NCBI GenBank assembly: GCA_013414765.1
Contig: CP058708.1
Location: forward strand, 3,219,553-3,283,552
Reading direction: 5' to 3'
DNA length: 64,000 nt
From: Candidatus Accumulibacter cognatus
GTDB lineage: Bacteria; Pseudomonadota; Gammaproteobacteria; Burkholderiales; Rhodocyclaceae
Position numbers and translations under genes: made by a program. Positions 1-7,775 of this stretch are shown in pieces. The first letter of the stretch is position 1, and every line of letters starts with the position of its first letter. Below the pieces are notes generated by a model that did no database searches, was not told the origin of the DNA, and saw only the letters and a program-made list of their open reading frames with translations.

Positions 1-346
1 CGGCGGCATGCAGGCATTCTTGCGCAGCACATGAGGAAAGCCGTTCCTCGGCATAATCGACGCGCAGTCCGAAACGGCCACGCAACTGGTTGGCGAAGCG
101 AGTACAGCGAGCAGTCATGGCGTGTGGCGTGCCGTCGAGTGCGAGCGGCCGGCCAACGACCAGACTGGTCGGTTGCCATTCCCGGATCAGGGCGGCGATG
201 GCGGCGAATCGCTCGGCGTTGGCTTCGCCGTGCAGGGTGGTCAGGGGATGCGCCTGCAACAGTTGCCATTCGCCAACGGCAACGCCGATGCGTTTTTCGC
301 CAAAGTCGAAAGCGAGTACCGTGCCCGTGGCGACTGGTTCAGGCAT
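1..346 (-). CDS. ruvX: Putative pre-16S rRNA nuclease RuvX/YqgF, 3' part cut by window edge
   Basis: The minus frame starting with ATG at 346-344 reads [19 protein letters not shown] and continues IGVAVGEW, then stays open to the window edge. The [10 protein letters not shown] motif near the N-terminus is the first metal/nucleic-acid site of the RNase H-like YqgF family, which processes the 5' end of pre-16S rRNA. The start overlaps the yqgE stop by 8 bp, which is the usual yqgE-ruvX coupling in proteobacteria. About 115 codons are visible; the C-terminal end lies outside the window. Confidence 0.9.
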   Translation of the reverse strand, partial: MPEPVATGTVLAFDFGEKRIGVAVGEWQLLQAHPLTTLHGEANAERFAAIAALIREWQPTSLVVGRPLALDGTPHAMTARCTRFANQLRGRFGLRVDYAEERLSSCAAQECLHAA

Positions 347-899
347 GGCCGGCGGCATCGGCGAGGTTGGCGAGATTGACGCCAAGCAGCTCGAGTGCGG
401 ACGCGAGTCTTTCCTCGTAGGGGGATTGAAAAAGGATGTCGAGCTTGGCGCGCACGGTCAGCCAGGCGTTCTGTGCCAACTCGTGTTCAAGTTGGCCGGC
501 AGCCCAACCGGCGTAGCCCAGCGTCACCAGCACATCCACCGGCTGACCGCTACAGGCGACGGCCTGCAAGATGTCGCGCGAGCTAGTGAGACCGATGTGC
601 TCGTTGATCACCAGCGTGGACTGCCATTTCCCGACCGGCCGATGCAGGACAAAGCCACGGTCGGTCTGTACCGGCCCACCGAAGAAAACCGGCAACTGGG
701 CGAAGCCTTCGGCCTGCAGGGGAATGTCGATTCTGTCGAGAAGTGTTCCCAGACTCATGTCGATCGGCCGATTGACGATCACGCCAAGCGCACCGCGATT
801 GTTGTGTTCGGCGATATAGACTAAGGTCTTGGAGAAAAAAGAGTCCATCAGCGCCGGCATGGCAATGAGAAAATGGTCCGTGAGATTGATGCTGTGCAT
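339..899 (-). CDS. yqgE: YqgE/AlgH family protein (UPF0301)
   Basis: This 186-residue protein has the family's normal length. The N-terminus contains [19 protein letters not shown] and the adjacent LGVIVNRP, both hallmarks of UPF0301/AlgH; the second conserved block is [17 protein letters not shown]. The biochemical role is unsettled; AlgH has been linked to alginate regulation in Pseudomonas. It precedes and overlaps ruvX on the minus strand, so the two are probably co-transcribed. No signal peptide or membrane segment is apparent. Confidence 0.93.
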   Translation of the reverse strand: MHSINLTDHFLIAMPALMDSFFSKTLVYIAEHNNRGALGVIVNRPIDMSLGTLLDRIDIPLQAEGFAQLPVFFGGPVQTDRGFVLHRPVGKWQSTLVINEHIGLTSSRDILQAVACSGQPVDVLVTLGYAGWAAGQLEHELAQNAWLTVRAKLDILFQSPYEERLASALELLGVNLANLADAAGHA

Positions 900-943
900 G
901 GCCCTATTCTAATAGGCTGCGGCGCCTGACACAAAGGTAATAG

Positions 944-1024
944 GTGCAGACGTCCGACATCACCTGCCGCTGGGCCGACGAAGGCTGGTGGCGCTACCTC
1001 GCCATCGTGAGGGATCTGTCCAAC
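944..1024 (+). pseudogene. IS3-family transposase (orfB integrase core) fragment
   Basis: In the spacer between yqgE and amt, the plus frame from 944 reads SDITCRWADEGWWRYLAIV followed by RDLSNR. This matches the first catalytic-Asp block of IS3-family integrase cores (typically DITYI..EGWLYLAVV.DLFSR). There is no start, no upstream or downstream integrase sequence and no clear end. I read it as a small relic of an insertion sequence. It depends on about 27 codons only, so confidence is moderate. Confidence 0.5.
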
Positions 1025-1093
1025 CGGGGCCGGTTGCGGAGGAGCGGTGCTCCGCGAAAGCCCGCCTTTGGCCCTCGCGAGTGGCAAGTGTGA

Positions 1094-2296
1094 TTACCAG
1101 TTGGTTTCGCGTTCGGGGGTTGCGGTGATCTTGTGGATCGATAGATCGGCGCCGTTGTATTCCTGTTCCTGGTCGAGACGCAGGCCGACGGTGGCTTTCA
1201 GCAGGCCATACACCAGACAGCTACCGGCCAGCGCAATGACAATTGCCAGACCGGTCATCAGCAGTTGCGGCATGAAGGCGACGCCGCCGACGCCGCCGAG
1301 TGTCCGGCTGCCGAAGATGCCGGCGGCGAGGCCGCCCCAGGCGCCGCAAAGACCATGCAGCGGCCAGACGCCGAGGACATCGTCGATCTTCCAGCGGTTC
1401 TGGGTCAGCGTGAACATCAGCACGAACAAGCCGCCGGCGACACTGCCGACGAATAGTGCGCCGATCGGATGCATCACGTCGGAGCCGGCGCAGACCGCGA
1501 CCAGACCAGCGAGCGGACCGTTATGGACGAAGCCGGGATCGTTCCTGCCCGCGACCATGGCTACCAGCGTGCCGCCGACCATCGCCATCAGCGAGTTCAT
1601 CGCCACCAGGCCGGAGATCTTGTCGATCGTCTGCGCGCTCATGACGTTGAAGCCGAACCAGCCTACGGTCAGAATCCAGGCGCCAAGCGCCAGGAACGGG
1701 ATCGAAGACGGCGGGTGCGCGGAAATCCGCCCCTCCTTGGTGTAGCGTCCGTAGCGTGCGCCGAGCAGCAACACCGCTGGCAGGGCGATCCAGCCGCCCA
1801 TCGCATGCACCACGACGGACCCCGCGAAGTCGTGGAATTCCTCACCATAGCGGGCTTTCAGCCAGGCCTGGAGGCCGAAGGCCTGGTTCCAGGCAATGCC
1901 TTCGAAGAAGGGATAGATGAAGCCGACGATCAGAAAGGTCGCGGCCAGTTGCGGGTAGAACCTGGCACGCTCGGCGATGCCGCCCGAAATGATCGCCGGG
2001 ATCGCGGCCGCGAAGGTCAGCAGGAAGAAGAAGCGCGTCAGCTCGAAGCCATTCTTCTGCAGCAGCGTTTCGGCGCCGGCGAAAAAGTGGATGCCGTAGG
2101 CGATGCTGAAGCCGATGAAAAAATAGGCGATCGTCGACACCGAGAAATCGGTCAGGATCTTGACCAGCGCGTTCACCTGGCTCTTCTTGCGTACCGTTCC
2201 CAGTTCGAGAAAGGCAAAGCCCGAGTGCATCGCCAGTACCATGATGCCACCGAGCAAGATGAAGAGAACGTCACTACCAGACTTGAGTACTTCCAT
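1094..2296 (-). CDS. amtB: Ammonium transporter, Amt/MEP/Rh family
   Basis: A 400-residue polytopic inner-membrane protein, close to the family's usual 400-430. Hydrophobic segments recur along its whole length, and conserved Amt blocks are visible, such as FAGSVVVHAMGGWIALP, with the pore His region, and GPLAGLVAVCAGSDVMHPIGA. It conducts ammonium/ammonia for assimilation. I chose ATG at 2296 because GGAGGAG lies just upstream; the frame could extend 11 codons further but would lose this. No glnK is adjacent. A sigma-54 promoter and NtrC-type site lie upstream, so nitrogen-limitation control is likely. No cleavable signal peptide is obvious. Confidence 0.93.
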   Translation of the reverse strand: MEVLKSGSDVLFILLGGIMVLAMHSGFAFLELGTVRKKSQVNALVKILTDFSVSTIAYFFIGFSIAYGIHFFAGAETLLQKNGFELTRFFFLLTFAAAIPAIISGGIAERARFYPQLAATFLIVGFIYPFFEGIAWNQAFGLQAWLKARYGEEFHDFAGSVVVHAMGGWIALPAVLLLGARYGRYTKEGRISAHPPSSIPFLALGAWILTVGWFGFNVMSAQTIDKISGLVAMNSLMAMVGGTLVAMVAGRNDPGFVHNGPLAGLVAVCAGSDVMHPIGALFVGSVAGGLFVLMFTLTQNRWKIDDVLGVWPLHGLCGAWGGLAAGIFGSRTLGGVGGVAFMPQLLMTGLAIVIALAGSCLVYGLLKATVGLRLDQEQEYNGADLSIHKITATPERETNW

Positions 2297-2328
2297 GGCT
2301 CCTCCGGAATATCGGGTCGAAGCCTTCA

Positions 2329-2344
2329 AGCAATTTCTGTTCCA
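2329..2344 (-). promoter_or_regulatory. Sigma-54 (-24/-12) promoter of amt
   Basis: Read on the minus strand this is TGGAACAGAAATTGCT, which keeps the diagnostic GG-N10-GC spacing of RpoN promoters (consensus TGGCAC-N5-TTGCA, one change in the -24 box). It would start transcription near 2318, about 22 bp before the amt ATG. The NtrC-type palindrome at 2398-2414 lies about 88 bp upstream of that start, a normal activator distance. Confidence 0.75.
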
Positions 2345-2397
2345 GGGTCAAGCCATCTCTGGATTCAATGACTTGCGCTCATTCTTGGGCTTCTTGA

Positions 2398-2414
2398 TGC
2401 ACCATTATGGTGCA
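2398..2414 (-). promoter_or_regulatory. NtrC (GlnG) binding site upstream of amt
   Basis: The sequence TGCACCATTATGGTGCA is a perfect inverted repeat with the GCACC-N5-GGTGC spacing of enterobacterial NtrC sites. Isolated GCACC/GGTGC half-sites occur at about 2430-2485, towards and into the end of mltA. With the sigma-54 promoter 54 bp away this supports activation of amt by the NtrC encoded at 21.4 kb. Confidence 0.8.
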
Positions 2415-2474
2415 ATATGGCTCATTCGCGCACCAATACAAGGAGTCTATGCACCGGCTTGCACCCTATCCGGC

Positions 2475-3704
2475 CTATTTTGGTGCAGCGCCTGGCGGCA
2501 GGAGAACCCACATCTGCCCTGGCTGTTTCATTCGACCGGCCTGATGGCCGGCTTGCGTACCGAAGCCCCAGAACAGATCGGCGCGTACGACGCCGCGAAT
2601 CGCGCCGCCGGTATCCTGCGCCAGTACGAGACGGCGCAGCGGTGTCGGCGAATCGGGCTGGCTGGTGGCCAGGAAGACGGGGGCGCCGAGTGGCGTGTAG
2701 CGGGGGTCGACGGCGATGCTGCGCTCCGGGGTCAGCGCGACACCGAGTGCACCGTTCGGGCCGTCATGGCCAGTGGCGGGTTGTTCGCGAAAGAACACAT
2801 AGCTCGGGTTGGTGTTCAAGAGGTCGTTGACCCGGCCCGGATTGGCGCGTGCCCATTGCTTGATGCCTGCCATCGAAGCCTGTTCAAGGGTCAACTCGCC
2901 GCGGTCGACGAGTACTCGTCCGATCGACTGATAGGGGTGGCCATTCTGGTCGGCGTAAGCCAGGCGTACCGTTTGGCCATCGGGTAGCCTGACGCGCCCG
3001 GAGCCCTGCACCTGCAGAAAGAACAGTTCGACGGGGTCGTCGACGTAAAGTAAAACGCGGTCGAGGTAGTCCTTCTCATGAGCGGTGATTTCCGCACGTG
3101 AAAAATAGGGAACCACCTTGTTGCCTTGCAGACGGCCGCGCAGGCGCAGGTTCTTCAGATCCGGCAGGACCGCGCCGAGGTCGATGTTCAGCAGATCGGG
3201 CGGTACGCCGAGCACCGGTTGCAGAAAGGGCTTGGCACGCGTCCGCGCGCCGTGTAGCAGCGGTTCGTAGTAGCCGGTGATCAGCCCATTCGTCGTGGCG
3301 TCGGGATTGGTCAATAGCCAGGGCTGGAAACGCGACTCGAAAAAGCGGCGGATGCCCGCCGTTACCGGTTCGTTCAGACTCCGTGCCTCGTCACAGACCG
3401 CCTGCCATTGCGGCCACTGCGGCCGCTTGGCGAGGGCGCGGCAAGATTGCAGGAAAGCTGGCCAGGCGGCAGCGAGGTCATCGTCGTTCCAGCCCGGCAG
3501 GTCGCTCCAGCGCGCGGCCTGTAGCGGCCTGGCAGCCGGCTGGGGGGAGGGCGCTGACCCAGCCACGGCGCAGGCTGGACAGGCTGGGCAGCTAGGGGGC
3601 GCGGCACAGGCGCTGCTCGGCGCAGGCGTCCCACAGGCGCTGAGCAACCCCGCAAGCAGGGCAGCGACGACGACCAGGAAAGAGCGGGATTGGCTTTTGT
3701 GCAT
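2475..3704 (-). CDS. mltA: Membrane-bound lytic murein transglycosylase A (lipoprotein)
   Basis: A 409-residue protein with a lipoprotein signal: a hydrophobic stretch ending LLSAC, with the lipidated Cys at residue 24, followed by a Pro/Ala/Cys-rich linker. The MltA domain is shown by TTNGLITGYYEPLLHGARTR, and the C-terminal 3D domain by SIAVDPRYTPLGAPVFL and AQDTGGAIRGVVRADLFWG, containing the catalytic Asp region. It cleaves peptidoglycan glycan strands to 1,6-anhydro products at the outer membrane. It is divergent from the DUF815 gene with about 55 bp between starts, and its end lies 178 bp before the amt start on the same strand. Confidence 0.93.
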   Translation of the reverse strand: MHKSQSRSFLVVVAALLAGLLSACGTPAPSSACAAPPSCPACPACAVAGSAPSPQPAARPLQAARWSDLPGWNDDDLAAAWPAFLQSCRALAKRPQWPQWQAVCDEARSLNEPVTAGIRRFFESRFQPWLLTNPDATTNGLITGYYEPLLHGARTRAKPFLQPVLGVPPDLLNIDLGAVLPDLKNLRLRGRLQGNKVVPYFSRAEITAHEKDYLDRVLLYVDDPVELFFLQVQGSGRVRLPDGQTVRLAYADQNGHPYQSIGRVLVDRGELTLEQASMAGIKQWARANPGRVNDLLNTNPSYVFFREQPATGHDGPNGALGVALTPERSIAVDPRYTPLGAPVFLATSQPDSPTPLRRLVLAQDTGGAIRGVVRADLFWGFGTQAGHQAGRMKQPGQMWVLLPPGAAPK

Positions 3705-3759
3705 GGTTTGGCTAAAGTATCGAGTTCGTCAACTTTCGAAGTATACTGTCCGCCGCCCG

Positions 3760-4716
3760 ATGATCGACTCTTTTCGACAAATTGCGCGCTTCCTCGTTCG
3801 CGCCGAGCAGTTTCTCGATCGTCTCGAGCCTTTGCTGCCGCCGGCCTCACCATTTCCGGACTGGGCTGCGGCCTGCGCTTTCCGCTGGCAAATCCGCCGT
3901 GGCGTAGGTTATCTGCAACCGATCATGCGCCTGCCCGTGATCAGGCTTGGCGACCTGCAGGACATTGACGAGCAGAAAGCGCGCATTGACGCCAACACGC
4001 GCCACTTCGTCGCCGGCCAGCCGGCCAACAATGTGCTGCTCACGGGTGCGCGCGGATCGGGCAAGTCGTCGCTGATCAAGGCGCTGCTCAACGAATACGC
4101 CCCGCAAGGACTGCGCGTGATTGAGGTGGAAAAGGGCGACCTGACCGACTTGCCGGACATCGTCGAACTGATCGATGGACGCCCGGAACGCTTCATCATC
4201 TTCTGCGACGATCTTTCCTTTGACACCGGCGATGCACGCTACAAGGCACTGAAGGTCGTTCTCGACGGTTCGATCGCTGCGGCGCCCGAGAATGTGCTGA
4301 TCTACGCCACGTCGAACCGGCGGCATCTGATGCCCGAGTATTTCTCCGAGAACCTCGAGAGCCGGCGTGTCGGTGAGGAAATCCATCCCGGCGAAGCGGT
4401 CGAGGAAAAGATTTCGCTGTCCGAGCGCTTCGGCCTGTGGATTTCCTTCTATCCTTTCGACCAGGAGGCTTATCTCGACATCGTGGCGCATTGGCTGCAG
4501 TCCTTTGGCTGCCCCCGCGATGAGATCGTCCGTGCCGAGCGCGACGCGCTCAACTGGGCGCTCGAACGCGGTTCGCGCAGTGGGCGCGTCGCCTGGCAGT
4601 TCGCCAGGGACTGGGCCGGCCGGCAACTCGCTGCGCTCGATGGCCAGAAACGGCCGCGCCGCGTTCCGGCTGCTTCGCCGACGACCGCGCGCAAGCGCTC
4701 GCGGAATGTTGCCTGA
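3760..4716 (+). CDS. DUF815 family AAA+ ATP-binding protein
   Basis: A 318-residue protein matching the DUF815 (ATPase) family. Walker A is GARGSGKSS at about residues 95-103, Walker B is RFIIFCDDLSF at about 144-154, and a sensor-like YATSNRRHLMPEY follows. The function is not established. I start at ATG 3760 because upstream residues in the same frame read as antisense to mltA. A basic C-terminal tail (RPRRVPAASPTTARKRSR) may contact nucleic acid. The Nudix gene follows after 27 bp on the same strand, suggesting an operon, an arrangement common in Betaproteobacteria. Confidence 0.88.
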   Translation: MIDSFRQIARFLVRAEQFLDRLEPLLPPASPFPDWAAACAFRWQIRRGVGYLQPIMRLPVIRLGDLQDIDEQKARIDANTRHFVAGQPANNVLLTGARGSGKSSLIKALLNEYAPQGLRVIEVEKGDLTDLPDIVELIDGRPERFIIFCDDLSFDTGDARYKALKVVLDGSIAAAPENVLIYATSNRRHLMPEYFSENLESRRVGEEIHPGEAVEEKISLSERFGLWISFYPFDQEAYLDIVAHWLQSFGCPRDEIVRAERDALNWALERGSRSGRVAWQFARDWAGRQLAALDGQKRPRRVPAASPTTARKRSRNVA

Positions 4717-4743
4717 GCCAGCAAAGGAACGATCAGGCGCCCG

Positions 4744-5691
4744 ATGACTCCGGTGACCGAAGTAGCGGCGGCAGTGATGCTGCGCGGCGATCCGTCGGCG
4801 CCCGAATTTCTGCTCGCGCAACGCCCACCCGGCAAGGTTTATGCCGGTTACTGGGAATTCCCGGGCGGCAAGGTCGAGCCTGGCGAGACGGCGCGCGCGG
4901 CGCTGGTTCGTGAACTGCAAGAAGAACTCGGCATCACCGTCGAGCAAGCCTGGCCGTGGGTCTGTTGTGAATTCAGCTATCCGCACGCGACGGTTCGCCT
5001 GCGCTTCTTTCGCGTCAACGCATGGCACGGCGAACTGGCGCCGATCGAGCACAGCAGCCTGATCTGGTTGCCGGCCGGCGCAACGGCGAGCGTTGCACCG
5101 ATTCTGCCGGCCAACGATCCGATCCTGCGTGCGCTGGCACTGCCGTCGCTATACGCACTGAGCAATGCCGAGAAGTCTGGCGTGGCGGCCGAACTGGAAC
5201 GACTGCAGAACGCCCTGGCCAACGGATTGCGCCTGTTCCAGGTGCGCGACAAAACGCTGCCGCCAAAGCAGCGCCACGCTTTTGCGCGCCAGGTCATGGC
5301 ACTGGCGGCCAGGCATGAACAGGTGGTGGTGCTGATCAACGACGACCAGGAACTCGCCCGCAGGGTTGGCGCAGGGGGAGTGCACCTCTCGTCGCGGCAG
5401 CTCTGGCAGATCGAACGGCGTCCGGATTTCGCCCGCGTTGCCGCCTCGTGTCACGGCGCTGCCGACCTGGAGCGCGCCGCCGAACTGGGACTGGACTTCG
5501 TCGTCCTCGGCCCCTTGCTGCCGACGGCCAGCCACCCCGGGGTAGCAGGCATCGGCTGGACAGCGTTCGCACAGCTCACCGAATGCTCGCCGTTGCCGGT
5601 CTATGCGCTCGGCGGTTTGCAGCCGGAGATGCTCGACACCGCTAGGAACTGCGGAGGACACGGCATCGCGCTGATGCGCGGCTGGCATTAG
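4744..5691 (+). CDS. mutT: Nudix hydrolase MutT fused to ThiE/TenI-like domain
   Basis: A 315-residue two-domain protein. The N-terminal half is MutT-like with a complete Nudix box, GGKVEPGETARAALVREL then QEELGI, at about residues 40-63, expected to hydrolyse oxidised dGTP. The C-terminal half, from about residue 137, resembles thiamine-phosphate synthase (ThiE/TenI): LFQVRDKTL, GGVHLSSRQL, LDFVVLGPLLPTASHPG and ALGGLQPEML. This fusion is recurrent in Betaproteobacteria. Whether the second domain is catalytic is unknown, because it is not next to other thi genes. The gene converges on glgX, with a strong hairpin between them. Confidence 0.9.
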   Translation: MTPVTEVAAAVMLRGDPSAPEFLLAQRPPGKVYAGYWEFPGGKVEPGETARAALVRELQEELGITVEQAWPWVCCEFSYPHATVRLRFFRVNAWHGELAPIEHSSLIWLPAGATASVAPILPANDPILRALALPSLYALSNAEKSGVAAELERLQNALANGLRLFQVRDKTLPPKQRHAFARQVMALAARHEQVVVLINDDQELARRVGAGGVHLSSRQLWQIERRPDFARVAASCHGAADLERAAELGLDFVVLGPLLPTASHPGVAGIGWTAFAQLTECSPLPVYALGGLQPEMLDTARNCGGHGIALMRGWH

Positions 5692-5698
5692 ATTAGTT

Positions 5699-5730
5699 GT
5701 GAACGTCGTCGCGCTAGCGACGACGTTCAC
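5699..5730. terminator. 14-bp perfect stem-loop between mutT and glgX stops
   Basis: Arms GTGAACGTCGTCGC (5699-5712) and GCGACGACGTTCAC (5717-5730) pair perfectly around the loop GCTA. It sits between convergent genes and covers the glgX stop codon (5727-5729). Neither strand has a T-run after the stem, so it is not a canonical intrinsic terminator. A bidirectional terminator or 3'-end-stabilising hairpin is the likely role. Confidence 0.55.
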
Positions 5731-7775
5731 GAGCGGCTAAGTATCTGCACGCTGCGCGCTGCCACCGGGGTGCTGATCGTACGCGTGTGGGGGGCAAAGG
5801 GGGCCTGCGCGCTGCTGTCGCAGATCTGTTGCCAGACCCCTGCCGGCAGCAGGAAGGAAGTCTGGTTGTCGTCGCGGTTGATCAGGCATAGCAAGAAGGT
5901 TTCACGATCCTGTGAATGGCCCAAATCTGTCCGGTCGGGAGCGAGTTGCAGACCAAAGGTGCCCAGTTTCTTCGACTCCCAGTCGGCGTAGTCCATCGGT
6001 CTGCCTGCGGGATGCCACCAGAGCACATCGGGTTGTCCCTCGACAGTCATCTCGCCGGTCAGCCAACGGCGCTGCCGCAGTTGCGGGAAACGTCGGCGCA
6101 AGCCGATCAGCCCGGCGACAAAGTCGGTCAACTCGGCATCGGCGTTCTTCCAGTCGAGCCAGGTCATGGCATTGTCCTGGCAATAGGCGTTGTTGTTGCC
6201 GGCCTGTGTGCGTCCGATTTCGTCGCCACTCTGCAGCATCGGCACGCCCTGGGACAGCATCAGTGTGGCGAGGAGCGCGCGCTGCAGGCGACGGCGCCTT
6301 TCGAGTACGGCCGGATCCGTGCTGACTCCTTCCTCACCGCAGTTCGACGAGTGGTTATGGCCGTGCCCGTCACGATTGTCTTCGCCATTCAATTCGTTGT
6401 GCTTCTTCTGATAGCTGACGAGATCGCGCAAGGTGAAACCGTCGTGCGCGGTGATGAAGTTGGTTCCCGCCTGGGGCGCGCGTCCGTTGACACCGAACAC
6501 TTCGCGTGAACCAGCGAGCCGTTGCGCCAGTTGTCCGACACCGGCCTGGTGGGTCAGCCAGAAGGCACGCACGTCGTCGCGGAAGCGGTCGTTCCATTCG
6601 CTCCAGCCCGGCAGGAAACGCCCCAGACGGTAGCCGTCGGGGCCGATGTCCCAGGGCTCGGCGATCAGCTTGACACGCTGCAGCAAGGGGTCTTGCCGCA
6701 CGGCGGCGAGAAAGGCGCTGTCGCGTGTCAGCGTGGCCGCGAGGTCGAAGCGGAAACCATCGACGTGCATGATACCCACCCAGTAGCGCAGCGCATCCAT
6801 GACCATTTGTAGAACCCGCGGATGGGCAAGATTCAGGGTATTTCCGCAGCCGGTGAAGTTTTCGTAGTGGTTCAGATGGCCGGGGGGCAACAGGTAGTAG
6901 CTCAGGTTGTCGATGCCGCGAAACGAGAGGGTCGGACCCGCCTCGTCGGTTTCGGCGGTATGGTTGAAGACCACGTCGAGAATGACCTCGAGGCCGGCGG
7001 TGTGCAACGAGCGGACCATCGTCTTGAACTCTGCAATCACCGACTGCCCGCCGATTCGTGCTGCATAGCGCGGTTCCGGGGCGAAGAAGGCGAGCGAGTT
7101 GTAGCCCCAGTAATTGACCAGGCCCTTGTTTGCCAGATGCTTTTCGTCGAGAAAATGGCACACCGGCAGCAGGTTGATAGCGGTGACCCCGAGCCGCTGG
7201 AAATGTTCGATCATTGCCGGTGTAGCGAGACCGGCGTAGGTTCCGCGCAGCACTTCGGGTACGCCAGGATGTTGCCGGCTGCAGCCCTTGACATGCGCCT
7301 CGTAGAGCACCGTATCAGCCAGCGCTGTTGCGGGTGGGACGTCACCTTCCCAGTCGAATGCTTCGTCAACCACGCAGGCGGTCAGGCAATTTCCCTGGTC
7401 GCTCTGCGTCCGCCACGAAAAACGGCCGGCCACTTCGCGCGCGTAGGGATCGAGCAGGAAACGCCGGGAATCGAAGCGGTGGCCTTGCCGATGGCCATGG
7501 TGGCCGTGGCCGTTGGGGTCGGGTGCCTCGGGGCCATGCACCCGGTAAGCGTAGCGCAATCCCGGCCCGGCACCGGCCAGGTAGCCATGCCAGATTTCGT
7601 CGCTGCATTCGCGCAGCGGCAGTGTACGCATGCCGTCTGCGTCGAAGACACACAACTCGACGCGCGCGGCGTGCGCCGAAAAGAGCGCGAAGTTGACGCC
7701 GTGTCCGTCCCAACTGGCGCCGAGCGGCCACGGCCGCCCGGCTTCAAGATCGGCGCGGTCGCTCACGGGATCCAT
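5727..7775 (-). CDS. glgX: Glycogen debranching enzyme GlgX (isoamylase type)
   Basis: A GH13 protein of about 680 residues that hydrolyses alpha-1,6 branch linkages of glycogen or phosphorylase limit dextrin. An N-terminal CBM48-like region (GASWDGHGVNFALFSAHA) precedes the GH13 barrel with EVILDVVFNHTAE, HVDGFRFDLAATL (nucleophile Asp), LIAEPWDIG (acid Glu) and NFITAHDGFTLRDL. Two starts are possible: ATG 7775, or GTG 7766, which forms a 4-bp overlap with the glgB stop. The frame is open much further upstream, but those residues are antisense to no known domain and lie inside glgB. It is the last gene of glk-glgP-glgB-glgX. Confidence 0.93.
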   Translation of the reverse strand: MDPVSDRADLEAGRPWPLGASWDGHGVNFALFSAHAARVELCVFDADGMRTLPLRECSDEIWHGYLAGAGPGLRYAYRVHGPEAPDPNGHGHHGHRQGHRFDSRRFLLDPYAREVAGRFSWRTQSDQGNCLTACVVDEAFDWEGDVPPATALADTVLYEAHVKGCSRQHPGVPEVLRGTYAGLATPAMIEHFQRLGVTAINLLPVCHFLDEKHLANKGLVNYWGYNSLAFFAPEPRYAARIGGQSVIAEFKTMVRSLHTAGLEVILDVVFNHTAETDEAGPTLSFRGIDNLSYYLLPPGHLNHYENFTGCGNTLNLAHPRVLQMVMDALRYWVGIMHVDGFRFDLAATLTRDSAFLAAVRQDPLLQRVKLIAEPWDIGPDGYRLGRFLPGWSEWNDRFRDDVRAFWLTHQAGVGQLAQRLAGSREVFGVNGRAPQAGTNFITAHDGFTLRDLVSYQKKHNELNGEDNRDGHGHNHSSNCGEEGVSTDPAVLERRRRLQRALLATLMLSQGVPMLQSGDEIGRTQAGNNNAYCQDNAMTWLDWKNADAELTDFVAGLIGLRRRFPQLRQRRWLTGEMTVEGQPDVLWWHPAGRPMDYADWESKKLGTFGLQLAPDRTDLGHSQDRETFLLCLINRDDNQTSFLLPAGVWQQICDSSAQAPFAPHTRTISTPVAARSVQILSRS

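Noticed and set aside
848-1087. 79-codon minus-strand frame between yqgE and amt
   Set aside because: Pro/Ala-rich shadow of the IS3-like fragment on the other strand.
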